Assembly: GCF_014203325.1 (NCBI RefSeq)
Contig: NZ_JACHIV010000001.1
Span: 1,675,501-1,739,500 of the forward strand
Direction of reading: 5' to 3'
Source of the DNA: Saccharopolyspora gloriosae
Lineage (GTDB): Bacteria; Actinomycetota; Actinomycetes; Mycobacteriales; Pseudonocardiaceae
DNA: 64,000 nt
Every line of letters begins with the position of its first letter. Positions within the stretch are counted from its first letter, which is position 1. A model generated the notes under the pieces. It was given only the letters and a program-made list of their open reading frames with translations, made no database searches and was not told the DNA's origin. Of this stretch, positions 9,117-19,663 are shown piece after piece. The translations under genes were made by a program, and so were the position numbers.

Positions 9117-9731
9117 ATGAATTTCGAACACCTGGTGGACCATGCACGGCGGCACCCCCGCATGGTCTCCGAAGCACATCGCAGGGAACTCGCCACGGGA
9201 CAACAACCGGTGGCATTGTTCATCACCTGTTCAGATTCGCGGGTGATGCCCTCCAAGATCACTGGTGCGGAACCCGGAAAGCTGTTCGAATTGCGCACCG
9301 CGGGGAATGTGGTGCCGCACTACGTGCCGGATTCGGCGTCCAGCGAAATGGCGACCATCGAATACGCGGTGCTGCAGCTGCGGGTGCCGGAGATCGTGGT
9401 CTGCGGGCATTCGCACTGCGGCGCGGTGACGGCCAAGTGCGTGGCAGGTCACGGCCTCGACCAGCTCCCCGCGATGCGGAGCTGGCTGGGCTTCGGCGAG
9501 CCGCCGCAGACCGCGGTGACCGCCCCGGAACCGGGAGTGCGCTCGGAGAGCAAAGCGCACGTCCGCGAACAGCTCGACACGCTGTTCGAGTACCCGTTCA
9601 TCCGCGACCGGGTTTCGAACGGGGACCTGCGCGTGCACGGGTGGTTCTACGAGATCGACACCGGTCTCGTCTTCCGCTCCCCGGATCGGACTCCTGATCA
9701 GACCGGAAATGTGGACTTCCTCCCGCTGTGA
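9117..9731 (+). CDS. beta-class carbonic anhydrase
   Basis: A 204-residue enzyme that interconverts CO2 and bicarbonate in the cytosol. The zinc ligands are visible: C38 in FITCSDSR, then H98 and C101 in CGHSHCGAV; D40 and R42 form the usual catalytic dyad. Length fits the beta class. The ATG at 9117 follows GAGGCGGCGCC. The next gene downstream in the same direction is a SulP anion transporter, so the pair probably supplies or balances bicarbonate. A strong hairpin between them suggests the transporter can be regulated on its own. Confidence 0.93.
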   Translation: MNFEHLVDHARRHPRMVSEAHRRELATGQQPVALFITCSDSRVMPSKITGAEPGKLFELRTAGNVVPHYVPDSASSEMATIEYAVLQLRVPEIVVCGHSHCGAVTAKCVAGHGLDQLPAMRSWLGFGEPPQTAVTAPEPGVRSESKAHVREQLDTLFEYPFIRDRVSNGDLRVHGWFYEIDTGLVFRSPDRTPDQTGNVDFLPL

Positions 9732-9824
9732 CCGGAACGGTGCGGATCGTGACCGATCACGCGCCATTCGAACGCCATTCGGCGTAGTTCGCTGAACCGA
9801 ATATCCCAAGAGCGGATCCGGTCG

Positions 9825-9853
9825 GGTGCGCGCTCATCGACGGAGCGCGCACC
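9825..9853 (+). terminator. hairpin between carbonic anhydrase and SulP genes
   Basis: GGTGCGCGCTC (9825-9835) and GAGCGCGCACC (9843-9853) are perfect 11-bp arms around a 7-base loop. It is about 95 bp after the carbonic anhydrase stop and 197 bp before the SulP start, so it could be a terminator or an attenuator. In the same gap GCCATTCG occurs twice, 11 bp apart (9763 and 9774). No gene was seen in 9732-10049. Confidence 0.6.
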
Positions 9854-10049
9854 GGCGGGATCGCCGTCGATGCCTCGTGTTCGCGGGGCGTCGATTCATC
9901 CCGAGCGGGACGGCACGAGCCGATCGCCGGCCGCGGAACTCCGCGGTGGCGCGCTCGTGCTCGGGCGCTGCGCCGCCCTCCCGCCTGCCGCCGCCTCCCG
10001 CAGGTGCCGCGGCGACCTGATCAACCAAGACATCCATGGAGAGTGCACA

Positions 10050-11567
10050 GTGACCGCTCAACTCGACGCGTCCTCGAAGAAGGGGCGCGGTGCCGGAGTT
10101 CCGCAGTGGCCGAAGGGGACCATCGGGGCCGACTTCGCCGCTTCGCTGGTGGTGTTCCTGGTGGCCCTGCCGCTGTGCGTCGGCGTCGCCGTCGCCTCCG
10201 GCGTGCCCGCCGAGCTCGGCATCATCACCGGTGTCATCGGCGGCATCGTGGTGGGGCTGCTCCCCGGCAGCACCATGCAGGTCAGCGGGCCCGCCGCCGG
10301 TCTGACCGTGCTGGTGGCCTCGGCGGTCTCCGACCACGGCCTCGGCACCCTGGGCGTGATCGTCCTCGGCGCCGGTCTGATGCAGATCGTGATGGGCATC
10401 GGCCGCATCGGCACCTGGTTCCGGGCGATCTCGCCCTCGGTCGTGACCGGCATGCTCGCCGGCATCGGCCTCGTGATCATGCTCGGGCAGCTCTACCCGG
10501 TCGGCGGGCTGGAGCAGCCCGCGCACACCGCGGAGAAGTTCACCGGACTGCCCGGCCTCGTCGCGGCGATGTTCACCACGCCGCAGGGGCAGGCGGGGCT
10601 AGGCGTCGCGGTGGTGACGCTGGTGATCCTGTTCGGCTGGCAGAAGATGCCGGAGAAGGTCCGCGGGATTCCCGCTCCGCTGGTCGCGGTCGTGCTGGTC
10701 AGCGCCGCGGCGTGGGCGCTCTCGCTGCCGTTGAAGATGACCGAGGTCGGATCGCTGCTGGACGCGATCAACATCCCGGCCGGTGACGCGTGGGCCTCGG
10801 CCGTCACGCCCGCCGTGATCGGTTCGATGGTGACCTTCGCGCTGATCGCCTCGGCGGAGAGCCTGTTCAGCGCCGCCGCCGTGGACCGGATGCACGACGG
10901 TCCGAAGACGCAGTACAACAAGGAGCTCCTCGCCCAGGGTGCGGGCAACGCTGCCTGCGGTCTGCTGGGCGCGCTGCCGATGACCGCGGTGATCGTGCGC
11001 TCCGGCGCCAACGTGCGCGCCGGTGCGAAGACGAAGGCGTCCCGCGTGCTGCACGGCGTCTGGCTGCTGCTGTTCGTGATGGCGCTGCCGGGCCTGCTCG
11101 GCTACATCCCGACCGCGGTGCTGGCCGCCCTGCTGATCCAGGCGGGCTGGAAGCTGCTTGAGCTCAACAAGGTCGTCGAGATGATCCGGACGAACCGGCC
11201 CGAGGCGCTCATCCTCGTGCTGACCGCCGTGATGATCGTGTCGACCGACCTGCTCATCGGCACCCTGATCGGCCTCGGCGCCGCCGTGATCAAGACCGCG
11301 TTCGACGTCTCGCGCCTGTCGGTGAAGGAGGAGGAGCACGACGACGGCCACCTGCGCCTGGAGTTCGGCGGCAACGCCACCTTCCTCCGCCTGCCGCGCC
11401 TGCTGGAGCGGCTGGAGAACGTTCCGGCGGACAAGAGCGTGCACCTCGACCTGAGCACCGTCCGGCACCTGGACCAGGCGTGCCACCAGGCGGTCGAGAA
11501 CTGGGTCGCGCAGCGCGAGCGGGACAACGCCCGCACCGAAGTGGCGATGCCCGCGGGCGTCCGCTGA
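10050..11567 (+). CDS. SulP family inorganic anion transporter
   Basis: About 505 residues with roughly 11 membrane segments, including the SulP signature region [35 protein letters not shown]. The last 90 residues form a short STAS-like cytoplasmic domain ([22 protein letters not shown]). GTG 10050 is preceded by GGAGAG with 6-base spacing. SulP proteins move sulfate, bicarbonate or similar anions across the inner membrane. Pairing with a carbonic anhydrase gene favours bicarbonate here, though this is context, not proof. Confidence 0.88.
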   Translation: MTAQLDASSKKGRGAGVPQWPKGTIGADFAASLVVFLVALPLCVGVAVASGVPAELGIITGVIGGIVVGLLPGSTMQVSGPAAGLTVLVASAVSDHGLGTLGVIVLGAGLMQIVMGIGRIGTWFRAISPSVVTGMLAGIGLVIMLGQLYPVGGLEQPAHTAEKFTGLPGLVAAMFTTPQGQAGLGVAVVTLVILFGWQKMPEKVRGIPAPLVAVVLVSAAAWALSLPLKMTEVGSLLDAINIPAGDAWASAVTPAVIGSMVTFALIASAESLFSAAAVDRMHDGPKTQYNKELLAQGAGNAACGLLGALPMTAVIVRSGANVRAGAKTKASRVLHGVWLLLFVMALPGLLGYIPTAVLAALLIQAGWKLLELNKVVEMIRTNRPEALILVLTAVMIVSTDLLIGTLIGLGAAVIKTAFDVSRLSVKEEEHDDGHLRLEFGGNATFLRLPRLLERLENVPADKSVHLDLSTVRHLDQACHQAVENWVAQRERDNARTEVAMPAGVR

Positions 11568-11584
11568 CCTCGACGAACCGCACG

Positions 11585-11623
11585 CCGCGCCGGAGGCCCT
11601 CCGCGGGAGGACCTCTGGCGCGG
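11585..11623 (+). terminator. terminator after SulP gene
   Basis: CCGCGCCGGAGGCCCTC (11585-11601) and GAGGACCTCTGGCGCGG (11607-11623) pair over 15 of 17 positions around a short loop, starting 17 bp after the stop. No U-tract follows. Confidence 0.65.
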
Positions 11624-11642
11624 TCGTGTCGGGGGCGGCGGG

Positions 11643-11648
11643 TAGCGT
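11643..11648 (+). promoter_or_regulatory. -10 element of leaderless rarA
   Basis: TAGCGT ends exactly 7 bp before the GTG at 11656, the spacing expected when transcription starts on the first base of the start codon. No ribosome-binding site lies upstream of that GTG. This supports GTG 11656 over the GTG at 11626. Confidence 0.55.
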
Positions 11649-11655
11649 CGGCGAC

Positions 11656-13008
11656 GTGAGTGACGGCCTGTTCGACGAGGGGTTGTTCGGCGCCGAGACC
11701 GAAGATCGCGCCGGGGAACGGCTGGCCGAGAACGCGCCGTTGGCGGTGCGGATGCGCCCGCGTTCGCTGGACGAGGTGCTCGGCCAGGACCACCTGCTGG
11801 GCGCCGGTGCGCCGCTGCGCAGGTTGGTGGAGGGCGCGGCCCCGGCGTCGATCCTGCTCTACGGTCCGCCCGGCACCGGCAAGACGACGCTGGCGAACCT
11901 GGTGTCCCGCGCGACGGGACGCCGGTTCGTGGCGCTGTCCGCGCTGTCGTCCGGGGTCAAGGAGGTCCGCGCCGTCATCGAGGAGGCCCGCCGCCGCCTC
12001 GGCCGCTCCGGTGAGGCGACGGTGCTGTTCATCGACGAGGTGCACCGGTTCTCCAAGACCCAGCAGGACGCGCTGCTCGGCGCCGTCGAGGACCGCACGG
12101 TGCTGCTGGTGGCCGCGACGACCGAGAACCCGTACTTCTCCGTGGTGGCCCCGCTGCTGTCGCGATCCCTGGTGCTGCAGCTGCGCAGCCTGGAGGAGGA
12201 CGACGTCCGGGAACTCGTGCGGCGCGCGGTCGCCGAGGAACGCGGCCTGGCCGGGGAGCTCGAACTCGACGAGGACGCGCTGGAGCACCTGGTGGCGCTG
12301 GCGGGGGGCGATGCCCGTCGCGCGCTGACCGCGCTGGAGGCCGCCGCGGAGTCCGCGGGCTCCACCGGCTCCGGCCGGATCGACCTGGGCACCGTGGAGG
12401 CCACGGTGAACCGGGCCGCCGTGCTCTACGACCGCGGCGGCGACCAGCACTACGACGTGGTCAGCGCGTTCATCAAATCGATCCGCGGCTCCGACGTGGA
12501 CGCCGCGCTGCACTACCTGGCCCGCATGGTGGAGGCGGGGGAGGATCCGCGGTTCATCGCGCGCCGCCTGGTGGTGCACGCCAGCGAGGACGTCGGCATG
12601 GCCGACCCGACCGCGTTGCAGGCCGCGGTCGCTGCCTCGCAGGCCGTGCAGTTCATCGGGATGCCGGAGGGGCGCTTGGCGCTCGCGCAGGCCACGATCC
12701 ACCTCGCCACGGCGCCCAAGTCGAACGCGGTGATCATGGCGATCGACGCGGCGATGGGCGACGTGCGCGCGGGCAAGTCCGGCACGGTGCCGCCGCACCT
12801 GCGCGACGGGCACTACGCCGGGGCGAAGAAGCTCGGCAACGCCAAGGGCTATCAGTACCCGCACGACCGCTCCGAAGGCGTGCTGGAGCAGCAGTACGCA
12901 CCGGACGAGCTGGTCGGCACCGACTACTACGAGCCGACCGGACGCGGAGCCGAGCGGGTCCTGGGCGAACGAGTACCCAAGCTGCGCGGCATCGTCCGCG
13001 GGGGGTGA
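11656..13008 (+). CDS. rarA: replication-associated recombination protein A
   Basis: A 450-residue AAA+ ATPase of the RarA/MgsA/WRNIP1 type, acting at stalled replication forks. Walker A is [16 protein letters not shown], Walker B is LFIDEVHRF, and sensor 1 is [15 protein letters not shown]. The C-terminal tetramerisation domain contains the family stretch [23 protein letters not shown] and [18 protein letters not shown]. The protein appears to be translated from a leaderless message. Its TGA stop lies at the very edge of repeat element 1. Confidence 0.94.
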   Translation: MSDGLFDEGLFGAETEDRAGERLAENAPLAVRMRPRSLDEVLGQDHLLGAGAPLRRLVEGAAPASILLYGPPGTGKTTLANLVSRATGRRFVALSALSSGVKEVRAVIEEARRRLGRSGEATVLFIDEVHRFSKTQQDALLGAVEDRTVLLVAATTENPYFSVVAPLLSRSLVLQLRSLEEDDVRELVRRAVAEERGLAGELELDEDALEHLVALAGGDARRALTALEAAAESAGSTGSGRIDLGTVEATVNRAAVLYDRGGDQHYDVVSAFIKSIRGSDVDAALHYLARMVEAGEDPRFIARRLVVHASEDVGMADPTALQAAVAASQAVQFIGMPEGRLALAQATIHLATAPKSNAVIMAIDAAMGDVRAGKSGTVPPHLRDGHYAGAKKLGNAKGYQYPHDRSEGVLEQQYAPDELVGTDYYEPTGRGAERVLGERVPKLRGIVRGG

Positions 13009-13240
13009 CGGCTCTTTTTGCTCTGGTGGTCATTTGGCGGACCCTCAGCGTCCTTCTCGCTGCGGGATCTTTTTCCCGAGTGGCTCCGCCACGAGGGAAA
13101 AAGCCGTCCTCGCGAGAAGGACGCTGAGAACCCGCAGGTGGTCACCTTTTTGACGTGGGCTATGTGCTTCGCACATGCAGGCACGGCTTCGCCGCCAGGC
13201 AGGCGTGCTTCGCCGCCTAAGGCACGTCTTCGCCGCTGGT
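13009..13240 (-). repeat. dispersed structured element, copy 1
   Basis: Copy 1 of four related intergenic elements, in the opposite orientation to the others. The main stem is CTCAGCGTCCTTCTCGC (13044-13060) with GCGAGAAGGACGCTGAG (13112-13128), 17 of 17 paired. The stem encloses the conserved core: a pyrimidine run TTTTTCCC pairing with GGGAAAAA and a GTGGC/GCCAC tip. The small hairpin is ATGTGC-TTC-GCACAT (13162-13176), followed to 13240 by imperfect units of the type GGCACGGCTTCGCCG. Its conserved end GAGCCGTCA, read on the minus strand, is the complement of the rarA stop and the bases after it. No gene lies in this gap. Confidence 0.8.
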
Positions 13241-13317
13241 TGGGTGAGGATGAAGGTTATTCGAGCGCCCGGGTGTCGGGTGCTGTGAGAACGACTTGAA
13301 GTAGTCAGGAGTCAGCT

Positions 13318-14277
13318 GTGCGCATCGTCGTCACCCGCAACGTTCCCGAGGCGGCCGTGGAGTTGCTGCGCGGCGCCGGGCAGGTGCACGTGTGCGAGCG
13401 GGATCAGGCGCTGGACCCCGCGGAGCTGCGGGAGGTCGTGGCGGGGGCCGACGGGCTCGTGACGATGCTCGGCGATCAGGTGGACGGTGCGGTCGCCGAC
13501 GCGGCCGGCTCGCAGCTGAAGGTCGTGGCGAACGTGGCCGTGGGCTACGACAACCTCGACGTGCCCGCGCTGGCCGCGCGAGGCGTCACCGTGACGAACA
13601 CGCCCGGGGTGCTCACCGACGCCACCGCCGATCTCGCGTTCGCGCTGCTGCTGATGGCGACCCGCAGGCTCGGCGAGGCCGAGCGGTTGATCCGCTCCGG
13701 TGAGCCGTGGTTCTTCCACCTCGGGTTCATGCTGGGCACCGGCTTGCAGGGCAAGACGCTCGGCATCATCGGCCTCGGTGAGATCGGGCAGGCCGTGGCG
13801 CGCCGGGCGCGCGCGTTCGGCATGCGGATCGCGTACTCGGGACGCCGCCGGGTGGCCGCCGACGTCGAGTCCGAACTCGACGCCCGGTACCTGACCAGGG
13901 ACGAGCTCCTGCGCGAAGCGGACGTGCTGTCGCTGCACTGCCCGCTCACCGAGCAGACCCGGCACCTGATCGACGCGGCGGCGCTGGCGACGATGAAACC
14001 GTCCGCGGTGCTCGTCAACACCAGCCGCGGCCCCGTCGTGGACGAGGCGGCGCTGGCCGAGGCGCTGCGCGCGGGCCGGATCGCCGCGGCCGGGCTGGAC
14101 GTGTTCGAGCAGGAACCGGCGGTGCACCCCGGACTGCTGGAGCTGGAGAACGCGGTGCTCATCCCCCACTTGGGGTCCGCGACGGTGGAGACGCGCACGG
14201 CGATGGCCGAACTGGCGGCACGCAACGTGGTCGGCGTCCTCACGGGGAACGGCCCGGTCACCCCGGTGGAGGCTTGA
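13318..14277 (+). CDS. D-isomer 2-hydroxyacid dehydrogenase
   Basis: A 319-residue NAD(P)-dependent enzyme of the glyoxylate/hydroxypyruvate reductase type. The Rossmann motif is LGIIGLGEIGQAVARRARAFGM (about residues 145-165). The catalytic arginine lies in LVNTSRGPVVDEAAL, the glutamate in FEQEP and the histidine in IPHLGSATVETR. GTG 13318 follows CAGGAG at 6-base spacing. It probably reduces glyoxylate or hydroxypyruvate, or oxidises D-glycerate; the sequence does not separate these. It stands alone between repeat element 1 and the alaS operon. Confidence 0.88.
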   Translation: MRIVVTRNVPEAAVELLRGAGQVHVCERDQALDPAELREVVAGADGLVTMLGDQVDGAVADAAGSQLKVVANVAVGYDNLDVPALAARGVTVTNTPGVLTDATADLAFALLLMATRRLGEAERLIRSGEPWFFHLGFMLGTGLQGKTLGIIGLGEIGQAVARRARAFGMRIAYSGRRRVAADVESELDARYLTRDELLREADVLSLHCPLTEQTRHLIDAAALATMKPSAVLVNTSRGPVVDEAALAEALRAGRIAAAGLDVFEQEPAVHPGLLELENAVLIPHLGSATVETRTAMAELAARNVVGVLTGNGPVTPVEA

Positions 14278-14401
14278 CCGCCGGACGCGCCGACGCACCG
14301 GAAGCGCCCGCCGCGGGGTGGCACGGTAACCTGGCGCGCGATCAAGACACCGGTGAATCCTTGCCGGTGGCAGGAAAACCACGTGGAAACCGGGAGGGCA
14401 C

Positions 14402-14803
14402 GTGACGCCCACGCAGATCGCCGCGCTGATCGTCGCGGGCGCGTTCGTGCTGCTGGTCGTGCTGCTGGCGATCCCGCTGGTCAAGCTCGGCCGAACGCTG
14501 GACGAGGCGACCGTCGCGATCCGCAAGGCGCACGAGAACACCGACCCGATCTTCACCGGGGCCAACTCGACGCTGACGCACGTCAACACCCAGCTGGAAC
14601 GGGTGGACGGCATCACCGCCAACGCCAAGACGGTCAGCGGCAACGTCTCGGCGTTGTCGTCGCTGTTCACGGCTACACTGGGTGGCCCATTGGTGAAGAC
14701 CGCGGCCTTCTCGTACGGGGTGAGCAAGGCTCTGCGAGCTCGCCGCAAGCGCAAGGAAGAGCCGTGGGGCAAGCACTCCCGCCGCAAGGGAGGACGCAAG
14801 TGA
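14402..14803 (+). CDS. DUF948 family membrane protein
   Basis: A 133-residue protein with one N-terminal transmembrane segment (IAALIVAGAFVLLVVLLAIPLV), a central helical region of coiled-coil character rich in Asn/Thr, and a very basic C-terminus (RARRKRKEEPWGKHSRRKGGRK). This build is DUF948, found next to alaS in many actinobacteria, function unknown. GTG 14402 has GGGAGG four bases upstream. The stop overlaps the next start by 4 bp. Confidence 0.82.
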   Translation: MTPTQIAALIVAGAFVLLVVLLAIPLVKLGRTLDEATVAIRKAHENTDPIFTGANSTLTHVNTQLERVDGITANAKTVSGNVSALSSLFTATLGGPLVKTAAFSYGVSKALRARRKRKEEPWGKHSRRKGGRK

Positions 14804-15141
14804 GGCGGATGTTCTGGTTCGGGGCCGGAATCGCGGCCGGTATCGCGTTGACCCGCAAGGTCAACGAGACCGCCCGCAAGGCGACCCCGAGCGGCGCTGC
14901 CGAGCAGCTCGGCGGTGCGATGCGCGAGCTCGCGGGTGCCGTGGGCTCGTTCGGCGCGGACGTGCGCGCCGGGATGAGCGAGCGTGAGCAGGAGTTGCAG
15001 GACGTCGTCGACGGCACCTCGATGCCGCGGCGGAGGTTCGACACCGACGCGATCGACGCTCGCCCGGCGGACGGCCGGGGGCGCCCGGCCGGTGATGGTG
15101 TGCGCGCACCGGCTCGGCGAGCTCGCCGGGCGGAACGCTGA
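14800..15141 (+). CDS. DUF6167-like small membrane protein
   Basis: A 113-residue protein starting at GTG 14800 inside the stop codon region of the DUF948 gene (GTGA overlap). The N-terminus MRRMFWFGAGIAAGIALTRK is a short membrane-associated segment; the rest is a charged helix and a disordered Arg/Pro tail. It matches the small protein usually found between the DUF948 gene and alaS in actinobacteria. Function unknown. Confidence 0.72.
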   Translation: MRRMFWFGAGIAAGIALTRKVNETARKATPSGAAEQLGGAMRELAGAVGSFGADVRAGMSEREQELQDVVDGTSMPRRRFDTDAIDARPADGRGRPAGDGVRAPARRARRAER

Positions 15142-15279
15142 ACGGCGGGCGTTCCGGGGAACCGGTCCGTCCGCGCCGGCTCACCGGTCGCGAACTGCTC
15201 CGGTTCCCCGAACGCCCCGCCTGCCACGTCCCGCCGCAGCCCCGCCCCCGACTCCGCAGCACCCTTCGAAGGAACCACC

Positions 15280-17955
15280 GTGCAGACCCACGAGATCCAC
15301 AGCCGCTTCCTGGAGCACTTCCGCAGCACCGGCCACACCGTGGTGCCCAGTGCCTCCCTGATCCTCGACGACCCCACCCTGCTGTTCGTGAACGCGGGGA
15401 TGGTCCAGTTCAAGCCGTACTTCCTCGGTGACGCCCCGGCGCCGTACCCGCGCGCGACGAGCATCCAGAAATGTGTGCGCACCGGCGACATCGACGAGGT
15501 CGGCAAGACGACCCGGCACAACACGTTCTTCCAGATGGCGGGCAACTTCTCCTTCGGCGACTACTTCAAAGAAGGCGCCATGGAGCACGCGTGGAAGCTG
15601 CTGACCTCCTCGGTCGCCGAGGGCGGTTACGGCATCGACCCCGAACGCCTGTGGGTCACCGTCTACGAGCACGACACCGAGTCGGCCGCGCTGTGGCGCA
15701 ACACCACCGGCATCGACCCGGCCCGCATCCAGGTGCGCGGCGCGGAGGACAACTACTGGGACATGGGCGTGCCCGGTCCCGGCGGCCCCTGCTCGGAGAT
15801 CTACTACGACCGCGGCCCCGCCTACGGCGTCGAGGGCGGTCCGAACGTCGACGAGGACCGCTACATCGAGATCTGGAACCTGGTGTTCATGCAGGACATC
15901 CGGGGTGAGGAGAGCCCGAAGAAGGGCGCTCCGCTGCTCGGTGAGCTGCCCACGAAGAACATCGACACCGGCATGGGCGTCGAGCGGGTGGCGTGCCTGC
16001 TGCAGGGCGTGGAGAACGTCTACGAGACCGACCTGGTGCGCCCGGTGATCGCGAAGGCCGAGGAGCTCTCCGGCCGCCGCTACGGCGCGAACCACGAGGA
16101 CGACGTGCGGTTCCGCGTGATCGCCGACCACGCCCGTTCCGGCGTGATGCTCGTCGGCGACGGCGTCACCCCCGGCAACGAGGCGCGCGGCTACGTGCTT
16201 CGCCGCCTGCTGCGCCGCATCGTGCGCTCCACCCGGCTGCTCGGCGTGCAGGAACCGGTGCTGGGCGAGTTCACCCAGGTCGTGCGGGACGCGATGGCCC
16301 CGGCGTACCCGGAGCTGCGCACCGATTTCGAGCGCATCGACTCGGTGATCCGCAACGAGGAAGAAGCGTTCCTGACGACGCTCACCGCCGGCTCGAAGAT
16401 CTTCGACGTGGCCGTCGCCGACACCAAGAAGTCCGGTGCGTCCCAGCTGCCCGGCGCGAAGGCGTTCCAGCTGCACGACACCTACGGCTTCCCCATCGAC
16501 CTCACCTTGGAGATGGCCTCCGAGCAGGGCCTGTCGGTCGACGAGCACGGTTTCCGCGAGCTGATGGGCGAGCAGCGCCGCCGCGCCAAGGAGGACGCGA
16601 AGGCGCGCAAGACCGGCCACGGCGACCTCTCGACGTACCGGACGCTGCTCGACCAGCACGGCACCACCGAGTTCATCGGCTACACCGACCTGGAGTCGCA
16701 GAGCCGGGTGCTGGGGCTGCTCGTCGACGGCGCCCCGGCGAAGTCGGCCGCAGCGGGCACCGAGGTGGAGCTGGTGCTCGACCGCACCCCGTTCTACGCG
16801 GAGGGCGGCGGCCAGATCGCCGACACCGGCACCCTGGTCGGCCCCGGCGTCGAGGTGCGCGTCTCGGACGTGCAGCGGTCGGTGCCCGGCCTGTTCGTGC
16901 ACCGCGCGAAGGTCGTCTCCGGTGAGCTGGGCGTGGACACCATGCTGGAAGCCGGTGTGGACCGCGACCGTCGCCGCGCCATCGAGCGCTCGCACTCCGC
17001 GACGCACCTGGTGCACGCCGCGGTGCGCGGTGCCTACGGCAAGCGCGCGGCGCAGGCGGGTTCGCTGAACTCGCCGGGCCGGATGCGCTTCGACTTCACC
17101 GCGCCCAGCTCGGTGTCGGCCTCCGTGCTGGGCGGCGTCGAGGAAGAGGTCAACTCCTACCTGCAGAACGACGTCGAGGTCTCGTCGTACACCACGACGA
17201 TGGACAAGGCGATGGAGCTCGGCGCGATGGCGCTGTTCGGCGAGAAGTACGGCGACCAGGTGCGAGTGGTCGACATGGGCGACTACTCGCGGGAGCTGTG
17301 CGGCGGCACCCACGTGGGGCGCATCGGCCAGCTCGGCGTGGTCAAGCTCGTCGCGGACTCCTCGGTGGGGTCCGGCGTGCACCGGGTCGAGGCGCTGGTC
17401 GGCATGGACGCGATGCGCCACATCAGCAAGGAGCACCTGCTGGTCACCCAGCTCGCGGAGCAGTTCAAGGTCCCGGCCGAGGAACTGCCGGAGCGCATCG
17501 CCGGTGTGGTCAGCAGGCTGCGCGGCGCGGAGAAGGAACTCCAGCAGCTGCGCGTGCAGCAGGTGCTGTCCTCGGCGGGCGAACTCGCCGGCCGCGCGAG
17601 CGACGTGCACGGCGTCAGCCTGGTCGCCGAGCAGGTCCCGGACGGCGTGGACGGCGGCGGGCTGCGCGCGCTGGCGGGCGAGATCCGCGGCAGGCTCACC
17701 GGCCGCCCGGCGGTCGTGGCGCTGTTCGCCGCGGAGCCCTCGGAAGGCAAGGTCTCCTTCGTCGTCGGCGTCAACGACGCCGCGCGGGACCTCGGCCTGG
17801 CCGCGGGCAAGCTGGTGCCCTCGTTCGCCGCGGAGGTCGGCGGCCGTGGCGGCGGCAAGCCCGACATGGCCCAGGGCGGCGGGACGAACCCGGCGGGCGT
17901 GACGGCCGCGATCGGCGCGCTGCACCGCGAACTGGACAAGGCGGTCCAGGGGTGA
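15280..17955 (+). CDS. alaS: alanyl-tRNA synthetase
   Basis: A full-length (891-residue) class II synthetase. The aminoacylation domain begins TRSTFLEHF-like ([20 protein letters not shown]) and contains motif 2 in [20 protein letters not shown]. The editing domain carries the zinc/catalytic set HSATH (about residue 570) and CGGTH (about 670). The C-terminal oligomerisation domain has [15 protein letters not shown]. It charges tRNA-Ala and clears mis-acylated Ser/Gly. GTG 15280 has GAAGGAACC upstream. It overlaps ruvX by 4 bp. Confidence 0.97.
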   Translation: MQTHEIHSRFLEHFRSTGHTVVPSASLILDDPTLLFVNAGMVQFKPYFLGDAPAPYPRATSIQKCVRTGDIDEVGKTTRHNTFFQMAGNFSFGDYFKEGAMEHAWKLLTSSVAEGGYGIDPERLWVTVYEHDTESAALWRNTTGIDPARIQVRGAEDNYWDMGVPGPGGPCSEIYYDRGPAYGVEGGPNVDEDRYIEIWNLVFMQDIRGEESPKKGAPLLGELPTKNIDTGMGVERVACLLQGVENVYETDLVRPVIAKAEELSGRRYGANHEDDVRFRVIADHARSGVMLVGDGVTPGNEARGYVLRRLLRRIVRSTRLLGVQEPVLGEFTQVVRDAMAPAYPELRTDFERIDSVIRNEEEAFLTTLTAGSKIFDVAVADTKKSGASQLPGAKAFQLHDTYGFPIDLTLEMASEQGLSVDEHGFRELMGEQRRRAKEDAKARKTGHGDLSTYRTLLDQHGTTEFIGYTDLESQSRVLGLLVDGAPAKSAAAGTEVELVLDRTPFYAEGGGQIADTGTLVGPGVEVRVSDVQRSVPGLFVHRAKVVSGELGVDTMLEAGVDRDRRRAIERSHSATHLVHAAVRGAYGKRAAQAGSLNSPGRMRFDFTAPSSVSASVLGGVEEEVNSYLQNDVEVSSYTTTMDKAMELGAMALFGEKYGDQVRVVDMGDYSRELCGGTHVGRIGQLGVVKLVADSSVGSGVHRVEALVGMDAMRHISKEHLLVTQLAEQFKVPAEELPERIAGVVSRLRGAEKELQQLRVQQVLSSAGELAGRASDVHGVSLVAEQVPDGVDGGGLRALAGEIRGRLTGRPAVVALFAAEPSEGKVSFVVGVNDAARDLGLAAGKLVPSFAAEVGGRGGGKPDMAQGGGTNPAGVTAAIGALHRELDKAVQG

Positions 17956-18434
17956 CTTCAGGTAATCGGGGCGTCGGCCCGGCCGCCGACGCCCCGGACC
18001 CCGGAGCGGGACGCCGGATCGGTGTGGACGTCGGCGCGGTGCGCGTCGGCGTCGCGCTGACCGATCCGTCCCCGATGCTGGCGACGCCGTTGGTGACGCT
18101 CCAGCGCGATGAGGACGCGGGCAGCGATCTGACGGAGCTGGTGCGCCTGATCGCCGAGCACGAGGTGGTCGAGGTCGTGATCGGCCTGCCGAAGACGCTC
18201 GCAGGACGGCACGGCAGTGCCGCGGATTCGGCGCATTCCTACGCCGAAGCCCTGGCCACCAGGATCGCCCCGATCCCGGTGCGCTTTCACGACGAACGGT
18301 TGACCACGGTCACCGCGAGCCGCATGCTCTCCCAACGGGGGGTTCGCGGTAAGCGACAGCGCGCCGTGGTCGACCAAGCCGCCGCAGTGGAGATCTTGCA
18401 GGCATGGCTTGACGCCCGGTCGCAGACCACCTGA
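17952..18434 (+). CDS. ruvX: Holliday junction resolvase-like RuvX/YqgF
   Basis: A 160-residue RNase H-fold protein. The [16 protein letters not shown] motif holds the first catalytic aspartate, [16 protein letters not shown] the second conserved block, [12 protein letters not shown] the glutamate, and [14 protein letters not shown] the last aspartate. In bacteria this family is needed for pre-16S rRNA 5' processing and may resolve junctions. GTG 17952 overlaps the alaS stop. About 20 residues precede the core, slightly longer than usual. Confidence 0.92.
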   Translation: MTSGNRGVGPAADAPDPGAGRRIGVDVGAVRVGVALTDPSPMLATPLVTLQRDEDAGSDLTELVRLIAEHEVVEVVIGLPKTLAGRHGSAADSAHSYAEALATRIAPIPVRFHDERLTTVTASRMLSQRGVRGKRQRAVVDQAAAVEILQAWLDARSQTT

Positions 18435-18445
18435 GAGGACCTTTC

Positions 18446-19663
18446 GTGAGCGACGATCTCGGCCTGTTCGCGGACGACGCGGGCGAGCCGCCCCGGCGCA
18501 GCCGCAGGGAGGCCCGCGAGCAGCGGGCCCAACTGCGCCGCCGGAAACGACGCGGTTCGGTGACCGCCCTGGCCGGACTGCTGGTCCTGCTGCTGGTGGG
18601 CGGAGGCGTGGTGTACGGCGCCATGCAGATACTGCAAATCGGGTCCTACGACGACTACGAGGGCGCGGGGACCGGCGAGGTGGTCGTGGAGGTCTCCTCC
18701 GGTGACACCGTCAGCCACATCGCGCAGACCCTGTCCAAGGCCGATGTGGTGGCGTCGTCGACGGCGTTCACCAAGGCGGCCGCGGAGAACAAGCAGATCA
18801 ACAGCATCCAGCCGGGCTTCTACCTGATGAAGTCGAAGATGTCCGGCTCCGCCGCGGTCGGGCACATCCTGTCCGCCGAGGCGAAGACCGGCCGCATCGA
18901 GGTGCGCGGCGGGCAGCGGCTGGAGGACCAGCTCAGCCCGGACGGCGGCAAAACGCCGGGCATCCTCACCAAGCTGGCCGAAGCGACCTGCACCGGTGAT
19001 GAGAGCCAGTGCACGACCTCGGAGCAGATGCACGCCGCGGCGGGTTCCGCGGACCTGGCTTCGCTGGGCGTGCCGGAGTGGGCCATCGAGGGCGCGTCGA
19101 AGGCGGAGCCGGAGCGGCGCCTCGAAGGGCTGATCATGCCGGGCATCTACGACGTGAAGCCGGGCGAACCGCCGGAAGAGGTGCTGCGCCAGGTGGTGAC
19201 GAAGTCCGCTGCGCTGCTGGAGGCGGCGGGGCTGCCGCAGGCCGCCGACAGCACCGGTCGCACCCCGTACGAGCTGCTGACCATCGCGTCGCTGGTGCAG
19301 AGCGAGGGCATCGAGCGGGACTTCGACAAGGTCTCGCGGGTGATCTACAACCGCACCACCGACCCGCAGATGCGCCTGCAGTTCGACTCGACGATCAACT
19401 ACCCACTGGACAAGCCGACGCTGCTGACCAAGTCGGAGGACCGCCAGCGGCCGGGGCCGTACAACAGCTACCAGAACTACGGCCTGCCGCCGACGCCGAT
19501 CTCCACGGTGAGCAAGGCGGCGGTGACGGCGGCGGAGAAGCCGGCCGACGGAACCTGGGTGTACTTCGTGAAGTGCTACCCCGACGGCACGTCCTGCTTC
19601 GCCACGACGATGGCCGAGCACGACCGCTACATCACCGAGGCGCAGCAACGTGGCGCGTTCTGA
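18446..19663 (+). CDS. mltG: endolytic transglycosylase MltG
   Basis: A 405-residue inner-membrane protein that cleaves nascent peptidoglycan strands. A basic cytosolic segment (RRSRREAREQRAQLRRRKRR) precedes one transmembrane helix (about residues 40-62), then a LysM-like domain (VSSGDTVSHIAQTLSKADVV) and the YceG domain. The catalytic glutamate is in LLTIASLVQSEGIERDFDKVSRVIYNR, and the substrate loop is QFDSTINY and YNSYQNYGLPPTPIS. GTG 18446 has GAGAGGACC upstream. It overlaps aroE by 14 bp. Confidence 0.93.
   Translation: MSDDLGLFADDAGEPPRRSRREAREQRAQLRRRKRRGSVTALAGLLVLLLVGGGVVYGAMQILQIGSYDDYEGAGTGEVVVEVSSGDTVSHIAQTLSKADVVASSTAFTKAAAENKQINSIQPGFYLMKSKMSGSAAVGHILSAEAKTGRIEVRGGQRLEDQLSPDGGKTPGILTKLAEATCTGDESQCTTSEQMHAAAGSADLASLGVPEWAIEGASKAEPERRLEGLIMPGIYDVKPGEPPEEVLRQVVTKSAALLEAAGLPQAADSTGRTPYELLTIASLVQSEGIERDFDKVSRVIYNRTTDPQMRLQFDSTINYPLDKPTLLTKSEDRQRPGPYNSYQNYGLPPTPISTVSKAAVTAAEKPADGTWVYFVKCYPDGTSCFATTMAEHDRYITEAQQRGAF

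Noticed and set aside
13141-13240. GGCACGGCTTCGCCG-type units considered as a CRISPR-like or simple tandem array
   Set aside because: Units vary in length and sequence, have no regular spacers, and occur only as part of the dispersed elements.
15181-17925. A 914-codon open frame on the minus strand opposite alaS, and similar long antisense frames opposite carB (41415-44585), aspS (3160-4749) and others
   Set aside because: They mirror real genes in a high-GC genome. Their products are rich in Arg, Ala, Gly and His repeats without domains, and they lack ribosome-binding sites.
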